Shown here: positions 10,953-23,464 of the stretch, in pieces
Position numbering within the stretch: the first letter of the stretch is position 1
Layout: each line of letters opens with the position of its first letter
Assembly (NCBI GenBank): GCA_015143295.1
Contig: CM026566.1
Location: 4,699,072-4,763,071 of the forward strand
Length of the DNA: 64,000 nucleotides
Direction: 5' to 3'
Source of the DNA: Tetracentron sinense
Lineage: Eukaryota > Streptophyta > Magnoliopsida > Trochodendrales > Trochodendraceae
Translations under genes and position numbers: made by a program
The notes under the pieces: model-generated
Told to the model about the DNA's origin: nothing
The model's database searches: none
The model's input: only the letters and a program-made list of their open reading frames with translations

Positions 10953-13900
10953 TGTGACGCCCTGAACACGCTCCAAAGGAATAATGTTCTAAGACGTGTG
11001 CCTGTTCGTCATAACCATGCATGCGGAAGACTTTACCTGCAAAAATGCGGAAAATTTTAACTTATGAGCTTACATAAGCAATAACAACTAGTCATCACAA
11101 TAACCCATCATAAGCAAATGCATTACCTTACTAGCTATATTAGCTTTACTTTTGACGCCACAATTGCATTAGTACGCTTTCCAAACTCTATCAAGCGTAG
11201 CTCTTTCCTAATCGGTAACCGTTTCAGAATCTGAAGACATAAAATGAGAGGAGTGAGTTATACAGCCCAACAAAATCCATAATCCATCTAGGCTATTTTC
11301 CACCTAGTAACAATCATCAATAACGATATAGTATTTCAGTACAATTCTCATATTATAATAATATATAATATTGTAATTCGTGACCCGAGGTCATTCAGGG
11401 CTATTTCACCCTAACTGAGGTTCCCGACCTCTAATTTTTCAAGTTCATCTAATCATTATCCACGACATCAGGTTATCGATCTAGATAACTACTCACACTT
11501 TATTCTCGAGTCCACAAACTCGATCGACTGGGCCTTCGCCTGTGTACAACCTTTACACCTGAGTCTGTAGACTCATGTATTAACCAACCGGGCCCACGCC
11601 CATTCAAACCATACCTTGAGTCTTTAGACTCAATATACATCCGACATTCACCCGTACAATCAATACCAATCATCTGATCTCAGCCACGGTGGGGACTCAT
11701 TCTCACGACATTTCTATCAGAGACATCGCATAACCACCCACTCCCGATTATCAGTCACGGAGGACTCACATAACACCACCACTCCAGACCTAACTAAAGA
11801 GAATCTATAGATATCAAATCCACCCACTCCCGACTATTAGTCATAGAGGACTCATATAACACCACTACTCCAGACTTAGTCAAAGAGGATCTATGGATAT
11901 TAAATCCACCCACTCCCGACTATTGGTCACGGAGGACTACATCATACCATCACTCCAGACCTTGCCAAAGAGGATCTATGGATATCAATTTGCACTCCCA
12001 ACTATCAGTCACGGAGAACTAACATAAAACCACCACTCTAGACCTAGCCAAAGAGGATCTATAGATATCAAATCCACCAACTCTCGACTATCAGTCACAG
12101 AGGACAACATCATACCATCACTCTAGACCTAACTAAAGGGGATCTATGGATATCAATTCCACCTACTCCCGACTATCAGTCACAGAGAACTAACATAAAA
12201 CCACCACTCCAGACCTTGCCAAAGAGGATCTATGGATATCAAATCCACCCACTCCCGACTATCAGTCACAGAGCACTCACTTAATACCACCACTCCAGAC
12301 CTAGCCAAAGAGTATCTATGGATAACACTCCACCCACTCTCGACGATCAGTCATGTACCTTGCCAAAGAGGATCCATAGACATTATTCCACCCACTCTCG
12401 ACGATCAGTCATGTACCTCACCAAGGAGGATCTATGAATATTATTCCACCTACTCCCGACTATCAGTCACAGACGACTATAAGACATCACCACTCCTAAT
12501 CTAGCCAAAGAGGATCTATGGATATTATTCCACCCACTCCCGACTATTAGTCACGGAGGACTATATGACATCACCACTCCTGACCTAGTCAAAGATGATT
12601 TATGGATAATAATCCACCCACTCCCAACTATCAGTCACGGAGGATTATACTTTAACCCTGATTAGGTTTTTTAACCACCGAGTAACCCCAGTTAACCCAA
12701 GCCTCGCTTGATTAACTGAAACAGCTGGGCCTCACACTCGTAGACCAAATCCGGTAACATACCGTCTCGTTAAGGAACCGTTCTAGGCCAATGGATGTCT
12801 CCATCACCTTACACGACACTCGGAGAGACTTTTCGACACCCCAGGGTGACGATCCAACCCACCCGGGATCCAACCCAGGATTTCCGAGGGTTCACCTGGA
12901 GTCCACACGCTATCACAGCCCAAAAATACAAGTCTGGGCACTGGCGATCAATTGTTAGTGCTGGGCGATCGGTCGCCCAGTACACAGTGAGCCTAAATCT
13001 GGGGTTTTGACATCCGAGACCGAGGGCTAGACCCCTCTACTCATTTTCCACACATATCCACCCTTCCACACATCACATAGGGGTCTCTAACCCTTTTTCT
13101 ATTCACGCCAAACCACACATACATTCTACATACTAAAACTAGTGAAATAAAAGGGAAAAAAGAAGAGAGGGAAGGGGTTTTACCCATTTACGCATATAAC
13201 GGGTCTTGGACCCTTTTTCATCCACGCCATAAAACAAGAACATCATCCACAACAAGAAAAGCATATTTAAAGGGAAAATAGGAAAGAGGGAAAATGGATT
13301 TTACCTCTTTCACGCACTTTGAGACTCCAGGGGAAGAAAAGAACACCGCCAATGCGCTCAGAATGATGATCAACCCCTAGGTAGAGTGTCTCTCACTTTA
13401 ACTCACACTTTCTCTCTTTAATTTTTTCACTCTCTCTACAGTCAACATGACATCCGAGGCACGGGGGAAAAAATCGGATGCCGCCAATGCGTCGAACACT
13501 GCCAAGATGGAACTCCTTTTTATTTCTCTCCTCTCTTCCACTTTCTCTCTCTAGAATCTCTGTAGAAATTCTGCTCCAGAAGTAACTGTGAGAAATGAGA
13601 GGGCTGATTCCTCTATTTATAGGCTGAGGTGGTGGGTTGAGATCGTGCGCAACGCACATACTAATAATGGTGTGGAGTTGACCGAGGCAACTAGTTTGAT
13701 CGGTTGACTTTTTTTTGATTTTTCTCGCGTATACTACTTCCGTAAACCTACTATATGACTTCCGATTTTGACGAAACTTCAGGTGACCGAACTAGGGGTA
13801 GTCCGACACTTGCTGTAAAAATTTTGGGGAAAAATGCGGAGTTTTGACTGTAAAAAGTAAGCGGGGAAGAAAATTGATAAACCCGTTAATTTCTCGATTC

Positions 13901-14498
13901 CGGACACAAACATGCTGCCGTTTCTTCATATGAGATGATGAATTGCCGTAACAATAGACAGTCGTCCTCACGGTCGATCGGCACGCTGTGGTACCAGCCG
14001 CACGGATTTCTATTAGAATCCTTATGAAATATCGAGTCTCAACGGAACTTCAGAAATCTGTAAATTTCTTGATTTTCTTACGTACAAGACCCTCGTGGTC
14101 TCGCGAATCGATACGCGACGGAACCGAAACGACAGATGACCGAACTAGTGGCAATCCGACACCTATTATACGAATTTCGAGGAAATTGATGAGTTTTGAC
14201 AGTAAAAAGTAAGTCTGGAAGAAAATTACAAAATCCACTAATTTCCTGGTTTTGGACACCGATTGTATTACAGCAACGCGAATTGATGCGTGACGGAACC
14301 GGCATGATGAATTATTGTTTCAATAGTCGACCAGCACGCTAGGTGAGATTTTCGAGAAAAAACACTAAAGTTTTATCGATACACTTTAGTCCCGAACAAA
14401 ACCCACTTTATATCAATTTAACAAACACTTAACTAATTAATCTCCGTTAAGAACCTATAATCCTATAGTTTATTATATTAAAATTCCGGATCGTTACA
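10953..14498 (+). mobile_element. 3.5-kb solo LTR inside CACTA-1
   Basis: It begins TGTGACGCCC and ends ATCGTTACA, giving TGT(G/A)AC inverted ends. It is flanked on both sides by ATTTG (10948-10952 and 14499-14503), a perfect 5-bp target duplication. The CACTA-1 sequence continues across it when compared with CACTA-2 (about 44150-44180). There is no internal domain or second LTR, so it is a solo LTR, probably from a Ty3/gypsy element left by LTR-LTR recombination. It contains an 86-bp satellite-like array and two diverged copies of a segment near 13780-13900 and 14130-14260. The strand given is arbitrary. Confidence 0.85.
11745..12660. repeat. Tandem array of about 86-bp units within the solo LTR
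   Basis: About a dozen units carry CCACCCACTCCCGACTATCA, a GTCACGGAGGACT block and AAAGAGGATCTATGGATAT. Two neighbouring units start at 11821 and 11907. Units near 12337-12446 are shortened. Confidence 0.88.
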
Positions 14499-14969
14499 AT
14501 TTGTTTGCAAATGATTCTTGAATTGTCCGTGTGGATAGTTTGGGAATGCATAATCTCGAAGCATGTGTCAGTCGCCCGTGCACACTCAATTTTGGGATTA
14601 TTTTCGTCAGTCAGTCATCCTTATTGTTCTCTGGGAACATATTTGGATAAGGAATGCATCTGTCCCTTGTCTAAATTGTGTACTTAAAGAGCCATGGGAA
14701 GATGCTGCCGAATTTTCTTAAAATTGAACAAAGCACATGAGCTACTGATTCTTGTGGATTTTGTATTCCTAAATGGGATATGAACACCTCACCCAATATG
14801 TATTCAATAACCATAGTGCATGCATTACCTTAATCATACTGGTATCATTTTTGTATGACGTTGAGTTAATGATCCACATATTGCTAGTAGACACAACTAG
14901 TAGTATCCATTAATGACAGGTATATATTGTCTTTTGTTGTTAGTGATTACAAAAGCTGATAAAGTCACC

Positions 14970-17215
14970 ATGGATAAAAGTTGGGTTTCTACAAATAGAT
15001 GGAGTGATGTATATAAAGTGGGGGTAAATAATTTCTTAGATTTTGTATTTAGTAAGTCAACACAACCTAACAGTACTATCAAGTGTCCGTGTAAAAACAT
15101 GTAGTAATCGATATTATTAGATACGACATAGTGTGTACAAGCATTTTATTTGTGATGAATTTGATAAGAATTATTATGCCATAGCCATGAGGATTTTTCA
15201 CGGGAAAAGACTGCATCCTAGATCTTCTACTACCCAAGTGGTGAGAGAGGAGAATAACCCTGTAATTGATGATATGCGCGGGATGTTGCATGCGGCATTC
15301 GAGCCCAATTGTGCAAACGAAGTGACAGTGGATGAGGGGCCAAGTGAAACAAGAGAGTCCAAACGCAGAAGCAGCAAAATTCTATAAGCTAGTGGAAGAT
15401 GCCGAGCAAGATTTGTATCCCGAGTGTAAAAAGTTCTGTAAACCTTCTTTTATCGTTAAGTTATATCACATTAAGTGTCTCAATGGATGGAGCGATAAAT
15501 CATTCACGATGTTACTTGAGTTACTGAAAGAGGCACTTCCCGAGGGTGAGACGTTGCCTGCATCCTTCGTGAATTAGGTCTTGGTTATAATAAGATTGAT
15601 ACATGCCCAAACGATTGCATGTTATACTGGAAGGAACATGCCAATGATAGTGAATGTTCCGTCTGTGGTATTTCACGGTGGAAGACTGCGGACTCTTGTA
15701 TAACGCCGTCATCTAGGAAGGAAGGCATAATCCCAGCAAAAGTTTTGCGTCATTTTCCTTTAAAGCCCAGACTTTAAAGACTTTTCATGTCAGACAAGAC
15801 AGCTGGTTCCATGAGATGGCATGCAGAGGGTCGTATCCAAGATGGGGTTCTAAGGCATCCAACTGACTCTGAAGCCTGGCGACATCTTGACAAACAATAC
15901 CGTGAATTTGCTACTGCACCTCGCAATGTTAGACTTGGGTTAGCAAGCAATGGTTTTAATTCATTTGGCACACTTAGCATCACACACAGTACTTGGCTTG
16001 TTGTTTTGACTCCATATAATTTGCCGTCCTGGATGTGTATGAAGCAACCTTTTTTGATGATGTCATTACTTATTCCCGGTCCTCGTGCTCCGGGTAATGA
16101 CATTGATGTCTACTTACAACCACTGGTAGATGAGTTATTAGATCTGTGGACTGATGGCCTTCACATGTACGATGTGTCAAGTAGTCAAAATTTTCAGATG
16201 AGAGCAGCATTTTTGTGGACAATCAATGACTTCCCTGCATATGCGAACTTGTCTGGATGGAGCACTAAGGGTCGCTACGCTTGTCCTCGTTACAATCGAG
16301 GCATATGTTCCCAGTACCTGAAAGATGGTTGTAAGTTTTGTTATATGGGTCATTGACGATTCTAGGGAGCTAGCCATAGATTCCGTAAGAACAAAACATC
16401 ATTTAATGGATAGTCCGAAACAAGACTTGCTCCTATTTCACACACAGGGACTGAATTGTTGGGGCAAATGTGTTGTCTCAACGTCCAATTTGGGAAGCAT
16501 AAATTAAAAACCTCGAGAGGAAAAAGAGAGTGAGACGGTAATGTGGAGTATATTGGATGGAAGAAGGTAAGTATATTTTTCAATTTACCTTACTGGGAGC
16601 ATCTATTAATAAGACACAATTTGGATGTGATGCATATTGAAAAAAACATATGTGACAGTATAACAGGGACATTATTGAATATTGGGGGAAAAACAAAAGA
16701 CACTTGGAAAACACGTCTTAACCTTAAGGAAATGGGTATTAGAACTACGCTTCATCCACATGCAGTAGAATAAAAAACATATTTACTTGCTACATGCTTT
16801 TCAATGTTGGCCGATGAGAGAAGTATTTTCTGTAACGTACTTACAAAGGTTAAAACTCCAGATGGATATGTGGCAAACATTTCAAGATGTATGAACCTTA
16901 AAGAGCGCAAAATAGTAGGGTTCAAAAGCCATGACTGTCATATTTTAATGCAACAGTTACTCCCATTGGTAGTGCGGAAATCACTGCCAAGGAATATAAG
17001 TGCACCGTTGATTGAGTTGAACAGATTTTTTAGAGGATTATGCTCTAAAGTTGGCATCATCGAAGAATTCACAAAACTTGAGGCTTGAAGTGCAATTACA
17101 CTTTGCAACCTCGAGAGGATTTTCCCACCTGGTACATCTAGCCATCCATTTGGCAGGTGAGGTCAGGGTTGCAGGTTCAGTACAGTACCGATGGATGTAC
17201 CCGATCGAGCAGTAA
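14970..17215 (+). pseudogene. CACTA-1 TNP2-type transposase, dead copy
   Basis: It aligns collinearly with the intact CACTA-2 transposase exon 1, starting at ATGGATAAAAGTTGGGTT and ending at the exon-1 donor (GATCGAGCAGTAAG). Visible parts include MDKSWVSTNRWSD, KCPCKN, the LSGWSTKGRYACP block and NLDVMHIEKNICDSI. The first conserved acidic position reads ASNGFNSFG where CACTA-2 has ASDGFNPFG. Frames break many times, for example TAG after KCPCKNM near 15102, an internal deletion near 15570, TAA at 15775 and TAA near 16771. It cannot make a transposase but could give rise to small RNAs against relatives. Confidence 0.92.
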
Positions 17216-17225
17216 GTGTAATGTT

Positions 17226-17611
17226 TTACGTACGTCACGCCCAAGGGTGTGCGTGAGCACTATTCATAGTATAGGATTTGGTTCTTCCCTCCTTTACATC
17301 CTCTTTAATCAATGTAAGAACTATGATTAATTCAATTCACTTTATTAACCATGATTAACTCATCATGATACTAATTTTAACTAGTTGGACGCCCATCCTA
17401 GGATGCTGCCATGTGGCACTTGCCACATGTCCTAATCTTAGTTAATAACCCTTCTTAATATATACATGTGTTAATATTGGATTTTAACACATAGTATATA
17501 ACCATATACTTAAGTAATTATCAACTCATATACTTAAGTAAAATAGGGAATTTCCTAATATTAAATCCCTTAGTAAATATTCTTAATTCTAAAAATATTC
17601 GGGTCGCTACA
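17226..17611 (-). repeat. Short LTR-like fragment
   Basis: On the minus strand it opens TGTAGCGACCCGAATATT, a common opening of gypsy-type LTRs, and runs to CACACCCTTGGGCGTGACG. It falls at the point where similarity to CACTA-2 stops. I found no exact target duplication (TACGT versus TACTT at best), so its left edge is approximate. Confidence 0.4.
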
Positions 17612-18382
17612 TACTTGCTCAGAGTCTACAGGCTGTAAATTCAGGTTTATCCTACCACGTTCCACATATATAGCCTTATTTGACTACTAAATGGGATGTG
17701 GGAAGTGAGCATCTCACCTTGTACATAGTTTCTTGCAACTATGGCTCGAGCACACAAGTAAGGCTTAAAAATTATTTTTATATTTTTATTATGTTATCTG
17801 TTTAGATGTGATCTTAAATTACAGCATTTGCCTACCTCTTAAATTTATTTAATTTCTTTATGATGATGGTTAAATAATATAGACACACGCACAAAACAGA
17901 TATAATATTTCATATCTATTTTTAATCCTTTTCAATTTTTTGTTTCTAATTTATTTTTTATTTGAAAAAGAGGGAAGGTGAAGCTTAAGCCTCACGGCTC
18001 GAGACTTACGAGTCATGCATTTGGAGGTACATCTCACTTCACGCCTTCGCATTTTAAAGCGTTGGTTGACACCTGGAAATGAGGGAGTATGCAACTATGG
18101 ATATGCAATTTTAATAAAAATTTGATGGTTTAAACAGTCAAAAACTTGGAATTTGTATTGTGATATATATCTTCTCGAAAATTTAACATTTTATCATTTT
18201 TTTTAATGGAGATTTTTCTTATATATTATTTTTAATGAACCAAAATAGGCATGGTCAAAGACTTGGCCTCAAGATTTGGACAAGCGAAGAGCCTTGCTTA
18301 TTGCCTCCACGATCAAAAAAGTTTACTACTGCTATTATTGCTATCATTTTATGGAAACTGATTAATGATGATTTATCTTCAG
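17612..18382. other. No recognised gene
   Basis: AT-rich DNA between the LTR-like fragment and the SKIP16-like exons. A frame at 18235-18380 runs into the first recognised exon but does not match the family as I know it, so I treat it as intron or rearranged DNA. Confidence 0.45.
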
Positions 18383-19957
18383 ATTCGGGCTTCTGCCGTG
18401 TTTGTTCCAGAGTTAAGTGACCTTTCAAATGAGTTCGAGAAGTACTTGTTTTCTTATTCAATCCACATGCGCCTCCTGCCTGAGGGATGCATCACGGATG
18501 CTTTATCCTTCAGCTCTTGCCAACTTTGTAGTAGGCATTGGATCATCCGCGCCAATGACATTGTTGTATCTGATATTAATGGAGAAGGCGTTATAGGAAA
18601 GTTATACCTTAATTCGATCAATTCTCGGTCTATTGGTAGTAATTTTTCATTAAATTTTTGGTGCAACCTTTCTTGAAGTGAAATTTCTTGTTTCTGCTCT
18701 TCTTTCCAAAGATTACAGAAGCGCTCATCGTATTCTTGACCATTTCATGTTAGCGTTTATCAAAGGATTTACTTGTTTTGGGATGGATGAATGGGAAAAA
18801 AAAATTCTCTCGCTGTGCAATCTAATGGCACACATGCAGGGGGCTGGGACTGTAATTCGGTATGTCCACTGATAAGATCTTTGGTAGAAACTTACTCCAT
18901 TTGGAAGGATAATCTTCTCTGAGAGATTTTATTTGAACTGGTTGCCACACCTTTTACGACCAACTGTATTTTCACTGCCTGTGTCGTCACATGGCACACA
19001 TGCAGAGGGCTATGACCCATGGAGATCTGGATCTAAATCAACTCCTGGCATGATAATCCTCTTTGAAATAGATATCTATTAAGACTGTTTTGCATACCTT
19101 GTGCGAGTCGGGTGACCAATCAATGTTATGCAATTTGATAGAATACTAGGATCCTTGGATCAGGTGATTTTTTCTCAGGATATTTCCGAGCTGGGACCTG
19201 TTGGATGTCAAATCCTGACATTTTGCATTTGCAAAGAAACAGATTCTTTCCTAACTATCATCGTAGCCTAATTATTTGTAATTTAAACGTGATTATATTA
19301 AGAGATGAAAGAACTGTGAAATAACCAGTTTGCTAGCTTCCTTGTAGTTAAGCTATAATTCCAGGGAGTAACTTTTAAGGTTGAACTTTTGTATTTCTTC
19401 CTTGTGTTTCCTAATGAGGTTGCCCCCATGAATTGATGTAATGGATGCACTTATTTGTTAATAGGGGATTTCCTCTCTCTCAATACAATCTCTTCACTAC
19501 ATAATGAAAAACATTAAATAAATAGGAAAAAAAAATGAAAAGACCAAAATACCTGTTACCTCTTATGTTCCATATTTTATTTTATGTATGTTCGTAGATT
19601 GTAATAAATATTTGTTAGGGATACTGATCTTAAAATGTTCCTCTCTTAATAGCATGTTCCACTTATCTCGGAAAAAGGGCTCAAATCTTAACTTTTCATT
19701 TCCTGGGTGTGCTGCAGTATCCAATCTTAAATCAAAACGGGAAAGAATTTGTGTATGAGAGTTGTATATACTTGTCATCTTCTCATGGATCTATTGAAGG
19801 TGATTTCACATTCATCCCTGGCAGGTACGCTACATAGATCCATCATTTCTATTTAGTATTCTTAGAATTAGAGGGAAAAATCCTCATTGGTCATATTGGG
19901 AAAAATCCTCATTGGTCATATTTCCCAAACCTAGCTATTTCTTTATGAGGTAATTGT

Positions 19958-20248
19958 AATGTTTTCATACCGGACCGGCGGTCTAACCGGATGGGTGGCC
20001 AATTCCCGGTTCAACTGGTCTGGTTCGACCTTGTCTTTTTATTATTTAAAAAATATTTTTTCCTTCTTTTCCCATTTGTCTGGCCAGTTCTTTCGGGTTT
20101 TATCACCGGTTCTCCGGTTGAACCGCCCGGTTCTGTAGTTCCCGGTTCTGAAGCCAGTTTTGAATTATGCCCGGTTTTGGTGGTTTTTGGAACCATCGAC
20201 CTAACCGGTTGCCGGTTCAACCGGCCAGTCCGGTTTTTGAAACACTGG
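19958..20248. mobile_element. GC-rich MITE in the last SKIP16-like intron
   Basis: The left end (GTTTTCATACCGGACCGGCG) and the reversed right end (GTTTCAAAAACCGGACTGGC) are imperfect inverted repeats, and CCGGTT motifs fill the interior. Length about 290 bp, no coding content. Confidence 0.65.
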
Positions 20249-20724
20249 TTAATTGAAAGCAACCTGCCTATCTTTAAAAAAAAATTGAACCCTGCCTTAA
20301 TCGATTGAAGCACCCTAGGGATGACCATCATGCTCTTCGTTCATTAGCAGTGTCATACATTTGAAGAGTACCAACAGATTTCATGTAGTTGAAGTCAAAG
20401 GTCAACCTCATTGTGTGATCAAAATCATCTTCCATATGGTTTTACAGTTCCTTTTCTTTTCAGGACTATTCGGCATCCTTTTTTCCCGGCTGTCAGGGTG
20501 GATGAGATTCTGAATTTCTCCATGCTGTGTCAGTTCCTTAAAGTTATATCTACCAGTAGGTAGTGCTTGAATGCTTGTAGCTTTCATTATCAGTGGTCAT
20601 TCTTTGTCCTAAAATTGATCCTCCCAGAAATTCTATTGCCTGTTCCTAGGTGGCTTTAGTCATTCATTTGTCCCAAAATTGATCCTCCATGAAATTCTAT
20701 TGCCTCCACCTGGGTGGCCTATTG

Positions 20725-20862
20725 TTTTATCAGGCACAATACTGGAAAGTCACACTGGTCAAAGACTAGAATTGTTTGATCTGTTTAATATCGTTTTATC
20801 CGGCACAATACTGGAAAGGCACACTGGTCGAAGACTAGAATTGTTTGATCTGTTTAATATCG
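20725..20862. repeat. Tandem duplication, 2 x 69 bp
   Basis: Units 20725-20793 and 20794-20862 differ at three or so positions, each opening TTTTATC(A/C)GGCACAATACT. An adjacent looser duplication near 20607-20720 repeats AAAATTGATCCTCC with a period of about 64 bp. Both lie inside the intron before the final SKIP16-like exon. Confidence 0.85.
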
Positions 20863-21144
20863 GAATGTTGAAGCGGTGGAAGAGCTCTAAACCAATTCGA
20901 CTGTCAGTTGTACTTTATAATAGGAACGTTTAGATTGTTTGAGGGTTTGTTTCCCCATTGGGGATTGTCCAATAGTATCTGTTATTTACCTCTGATATTT
21001 GACTAAAACTCAAATTTATAGTCGGATTTAAATTCTTGTGCTAACACAAAATAACTTTTTTTAAGGTTGACAGAACCTAGAGGCAAACCGTTTGATGCCG
21101 AAGTGGCCCTGTTACCCCTCCAACTGCCAGACTATATCTTCTGA

Positions 21145-23311
21145 TTGAACCTTGATGGAGGTTGAATTACTCAAAACGCAGGCAGTTTTTGGATAGATTA
21201 CAAATGAAAATTCCACCTTTTGGACTAACTCAAAACCAATGGATTGTATTTGTAAATATAAAAAGTAGGTAGCAGCCTAAAATCAATGATGCTATTGAAT
21301 CCACTAGGGGAATGCATTTGCATGTCATGCAGGCAAGACAAAGCGTATGAACTGTACGGACAACGGGGGTGGGAGCAGTTTTCGTATCCATATATCTTTT
21401 TTTTTTTTAAAGTATAAATATTTCCTTTTCATTTATTTGTTTATTTGTTCTATTTTAGGATTTGGCTTTAGATACTATTAAGGGCCAAGCTAGATTTGCA
21501 AATGTGAGGTTGTAATTTAGCATTTGATGGGCCCCACAAAACAGTCCTTCAGGGTCATATGCTCCCCTTAAGAGCCCTCCTAAGGCCGAGTCACACATCC
21601 TCACTATTACGGTAAGCCTAACAACCTAGGTCTATTTTTTATTTTTATTTTTATGAAGTCTCTATTTATTTATATTATGAAGTCTCAATTATTGGTTTGT
21701 TAAACCAAAAAAAAAATTTTATTGGGCTGCACGCTGCTATATCAGGTCAAGGTCAGTTTAGGCGTGGCATGCCCTTTCTAAACTGGGCCCTAAACCATCC
21801 TGTTCGGATAGGCCTTAACCCAAGGAATCCCTAGCCCAGTCCCACCGTTGACTCGGGCTAGGTGCCTGCATACCCAATATGCAGCCCTACTCATACGAAT
21901 TCATAAGTAGTTAGGAATTTTTTCAAATTATTTATATTTTCACAAGGAAAGCCTTCAAACCAAATAGAATTACACTTCACCAACAGTTAGCTTGAGTTCT
22001 TTGCGAAGAGGTTTTTTTTGCAAAGACATGTTGGAAATAACCTTGTTGCACTACAGAGATTAAATTATTTGGTCTTTATGATCAATACCTTTTATAAATC
22101 TTGACGTGTCATGAATGGACACTAGTATGAGGTTTTTCCCTTATTGCTCCTTAAGTTTGGCTTTGTTCTCAAAATACTCACCTTTTAAAAACTCTTTTGA
22201 ATGTCCCTACACATGAATCACATGTGCAAAGTTTTTCATTTTTTCCAAATTATTTGAAGGAAAGACATTCATGTACCCTCCATTCTTCATCAACCATGGA
22301 ACATCAATCATGGAAAACTCTATTTGTTCCTTATCAACAATGGAGCTCATTTGTTGATCAGGAAGAGTTCCTAAAATTTTATTATCTATTGTTTCGACTA
22401 AGATTTCAACAAGAGAGTTTCGTTCTGCTAAACTGCTAATCATGACTGTGAGAAGATGTCATTAATGGAAGAAAAACACCTATTTTCAGGTTTATTTTAT
22501 TTTTAAAAAAAATAAATTAGTTTAATCTAAAATTTTAAACCTTAAATCCTATGTTAAATGTGTTTACATGTATTTTCTTTACATTTTTTTTTAATGATTT
22601 ACAATGTGTGGTCGATACTCAACAAGTTGGGTCGATACAAATTTGTATCGATACTGGTTGTGTTCCAAGGTTGAAACGACCTGTATTGATATATATCGAT
22701 ATGTATTGTACAAGGTGTATGCCATTGGAATTGAAAAAGTGCCTCGAAAACCTAAACAACCTAGAAATGAAAATTTGAGTATTGAGAACTGCCTTTGGCT
22801 GGGTTGAAACAATGCTTTAAAGCTTGAGTGTCAAAACTATTCTTTAAAGTATCAGTGATAGTGCAGGCGTGTTTTAGACTTTTTATTTTTTTATAAATAA
22901 GAAGACTGTTTAAAAGCTGACATATTCTGAGAACAAAGGCAAACTACGGGGCAATCTGGGAAAACCTCCTCTAAGTATCGTATCCCTCTGAGTTCAATGC
23001 GAATTGGACTCCAATTGGTAATGGGTGGTCTTGCAGGCCCCACAAGAGGCCAAATTGGGTACTTACAACAAGGTTGGCTCGGGTTAAATTACTCCCAGTT
23101 CATTGTTAAAAACCCAAATCCACACTTATGCTAAAAGCTGTATTGGATTGTCCGGATCGGACCCAACCCAAATTTCTGGTGACTTCTTGTGTAGTTGAAG
23201 ATGAAAAAGCTTAATTTGACAGGATGAGTAAGTAACTGGGAGTCAAAATTTTAGATACCCTAGAATACCGTCAAAATGTTAATGGTCTCAGGTTGCCTTG
23301 AGACCGCACGG
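21145..23311. other. Intergenic, no gene recognised
   Basis: The first part may be the 3' untranslated region of the SKIP16-like gene. A minus-strand open stretch at 22207-22443 has protein-like composition, but I cannot assign it. GTATCGATAC-type motifs near 22613-22720 recall those at the ends of the hAT-like element at 961-3948. Confidence 0.45.
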
Positions 23312-23464
23312 TCTCAGTAGGCGCCTTCTTTAAGATATTACCAAAGAATAGCAAGATCTCTTAAAAAACAACCCAGTAGATTAAAACCCAAGAACAAAAC
23401 AAACATCATGACTCGCTAGATGCCTTGAAGAAGGAAAAAAGAAATAAACATGGTGTAATTGGGA

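Larger units (their letters stand above)
7256..17219 (+). mobile_element. CACTA-1, decayed En/Spm element (left end to transposase)
   Basis: It starts CACTACAACAAAACTACCG, close to the CACTACAAGAAAATTACCG end of CACTA-2, so the two belong to one family. Inverted GACGGAAA motifs follow as in CACTA-2, then a CT-rich stretch, then a leader and a TNP2-type transposase relic at 14970-17215 that matches CACTA-2 44559 onward. A nested DNA element and a solo LTR interrupt it. No right terminus and no second gene were found, so the right half is lost. Confidence 0.8.
18383..21144 (+). pseudogene. SKIP16: SKIP16-like F-box/ApaG-domain gene, 3' exons only
   Basis: Three exons encode the C-terminal ApaG (DUF525) domain of a SKIP16-type F-box protein, a substrate adaptor of SCF ubiquitin ligases. 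Exon A (18383-18601) reads IRASAVFVPELSDLSNEFEK through SRHWIIRANDIVVSDINGEG. Exon B (19718-19824) reads KEFVYESCIYLSSSHGSIEG then DFTFIPGR. Exon C (21066-21144) ends PLQLPDYIF-stop, the normal end of the family. The F-box and SUKH-like N-terminal parts are not in the window. Exon A should end AAG followed by GT, but the sequence has AAG-TTATACC, so the donor site is lost. This, and the missing 5' half, point to a broken or partially copied gene. It lies beside CACTA-1, which could have carried it, but I see no right CACTA end beyond it. Confidence 0.85.

Noticed and set aside
17226-17611. Complete solo LTR
   Set aside because: One end resembles an LTR start, but no matching target duplication or firm second end was found; kept only as an LTR-like fragment.
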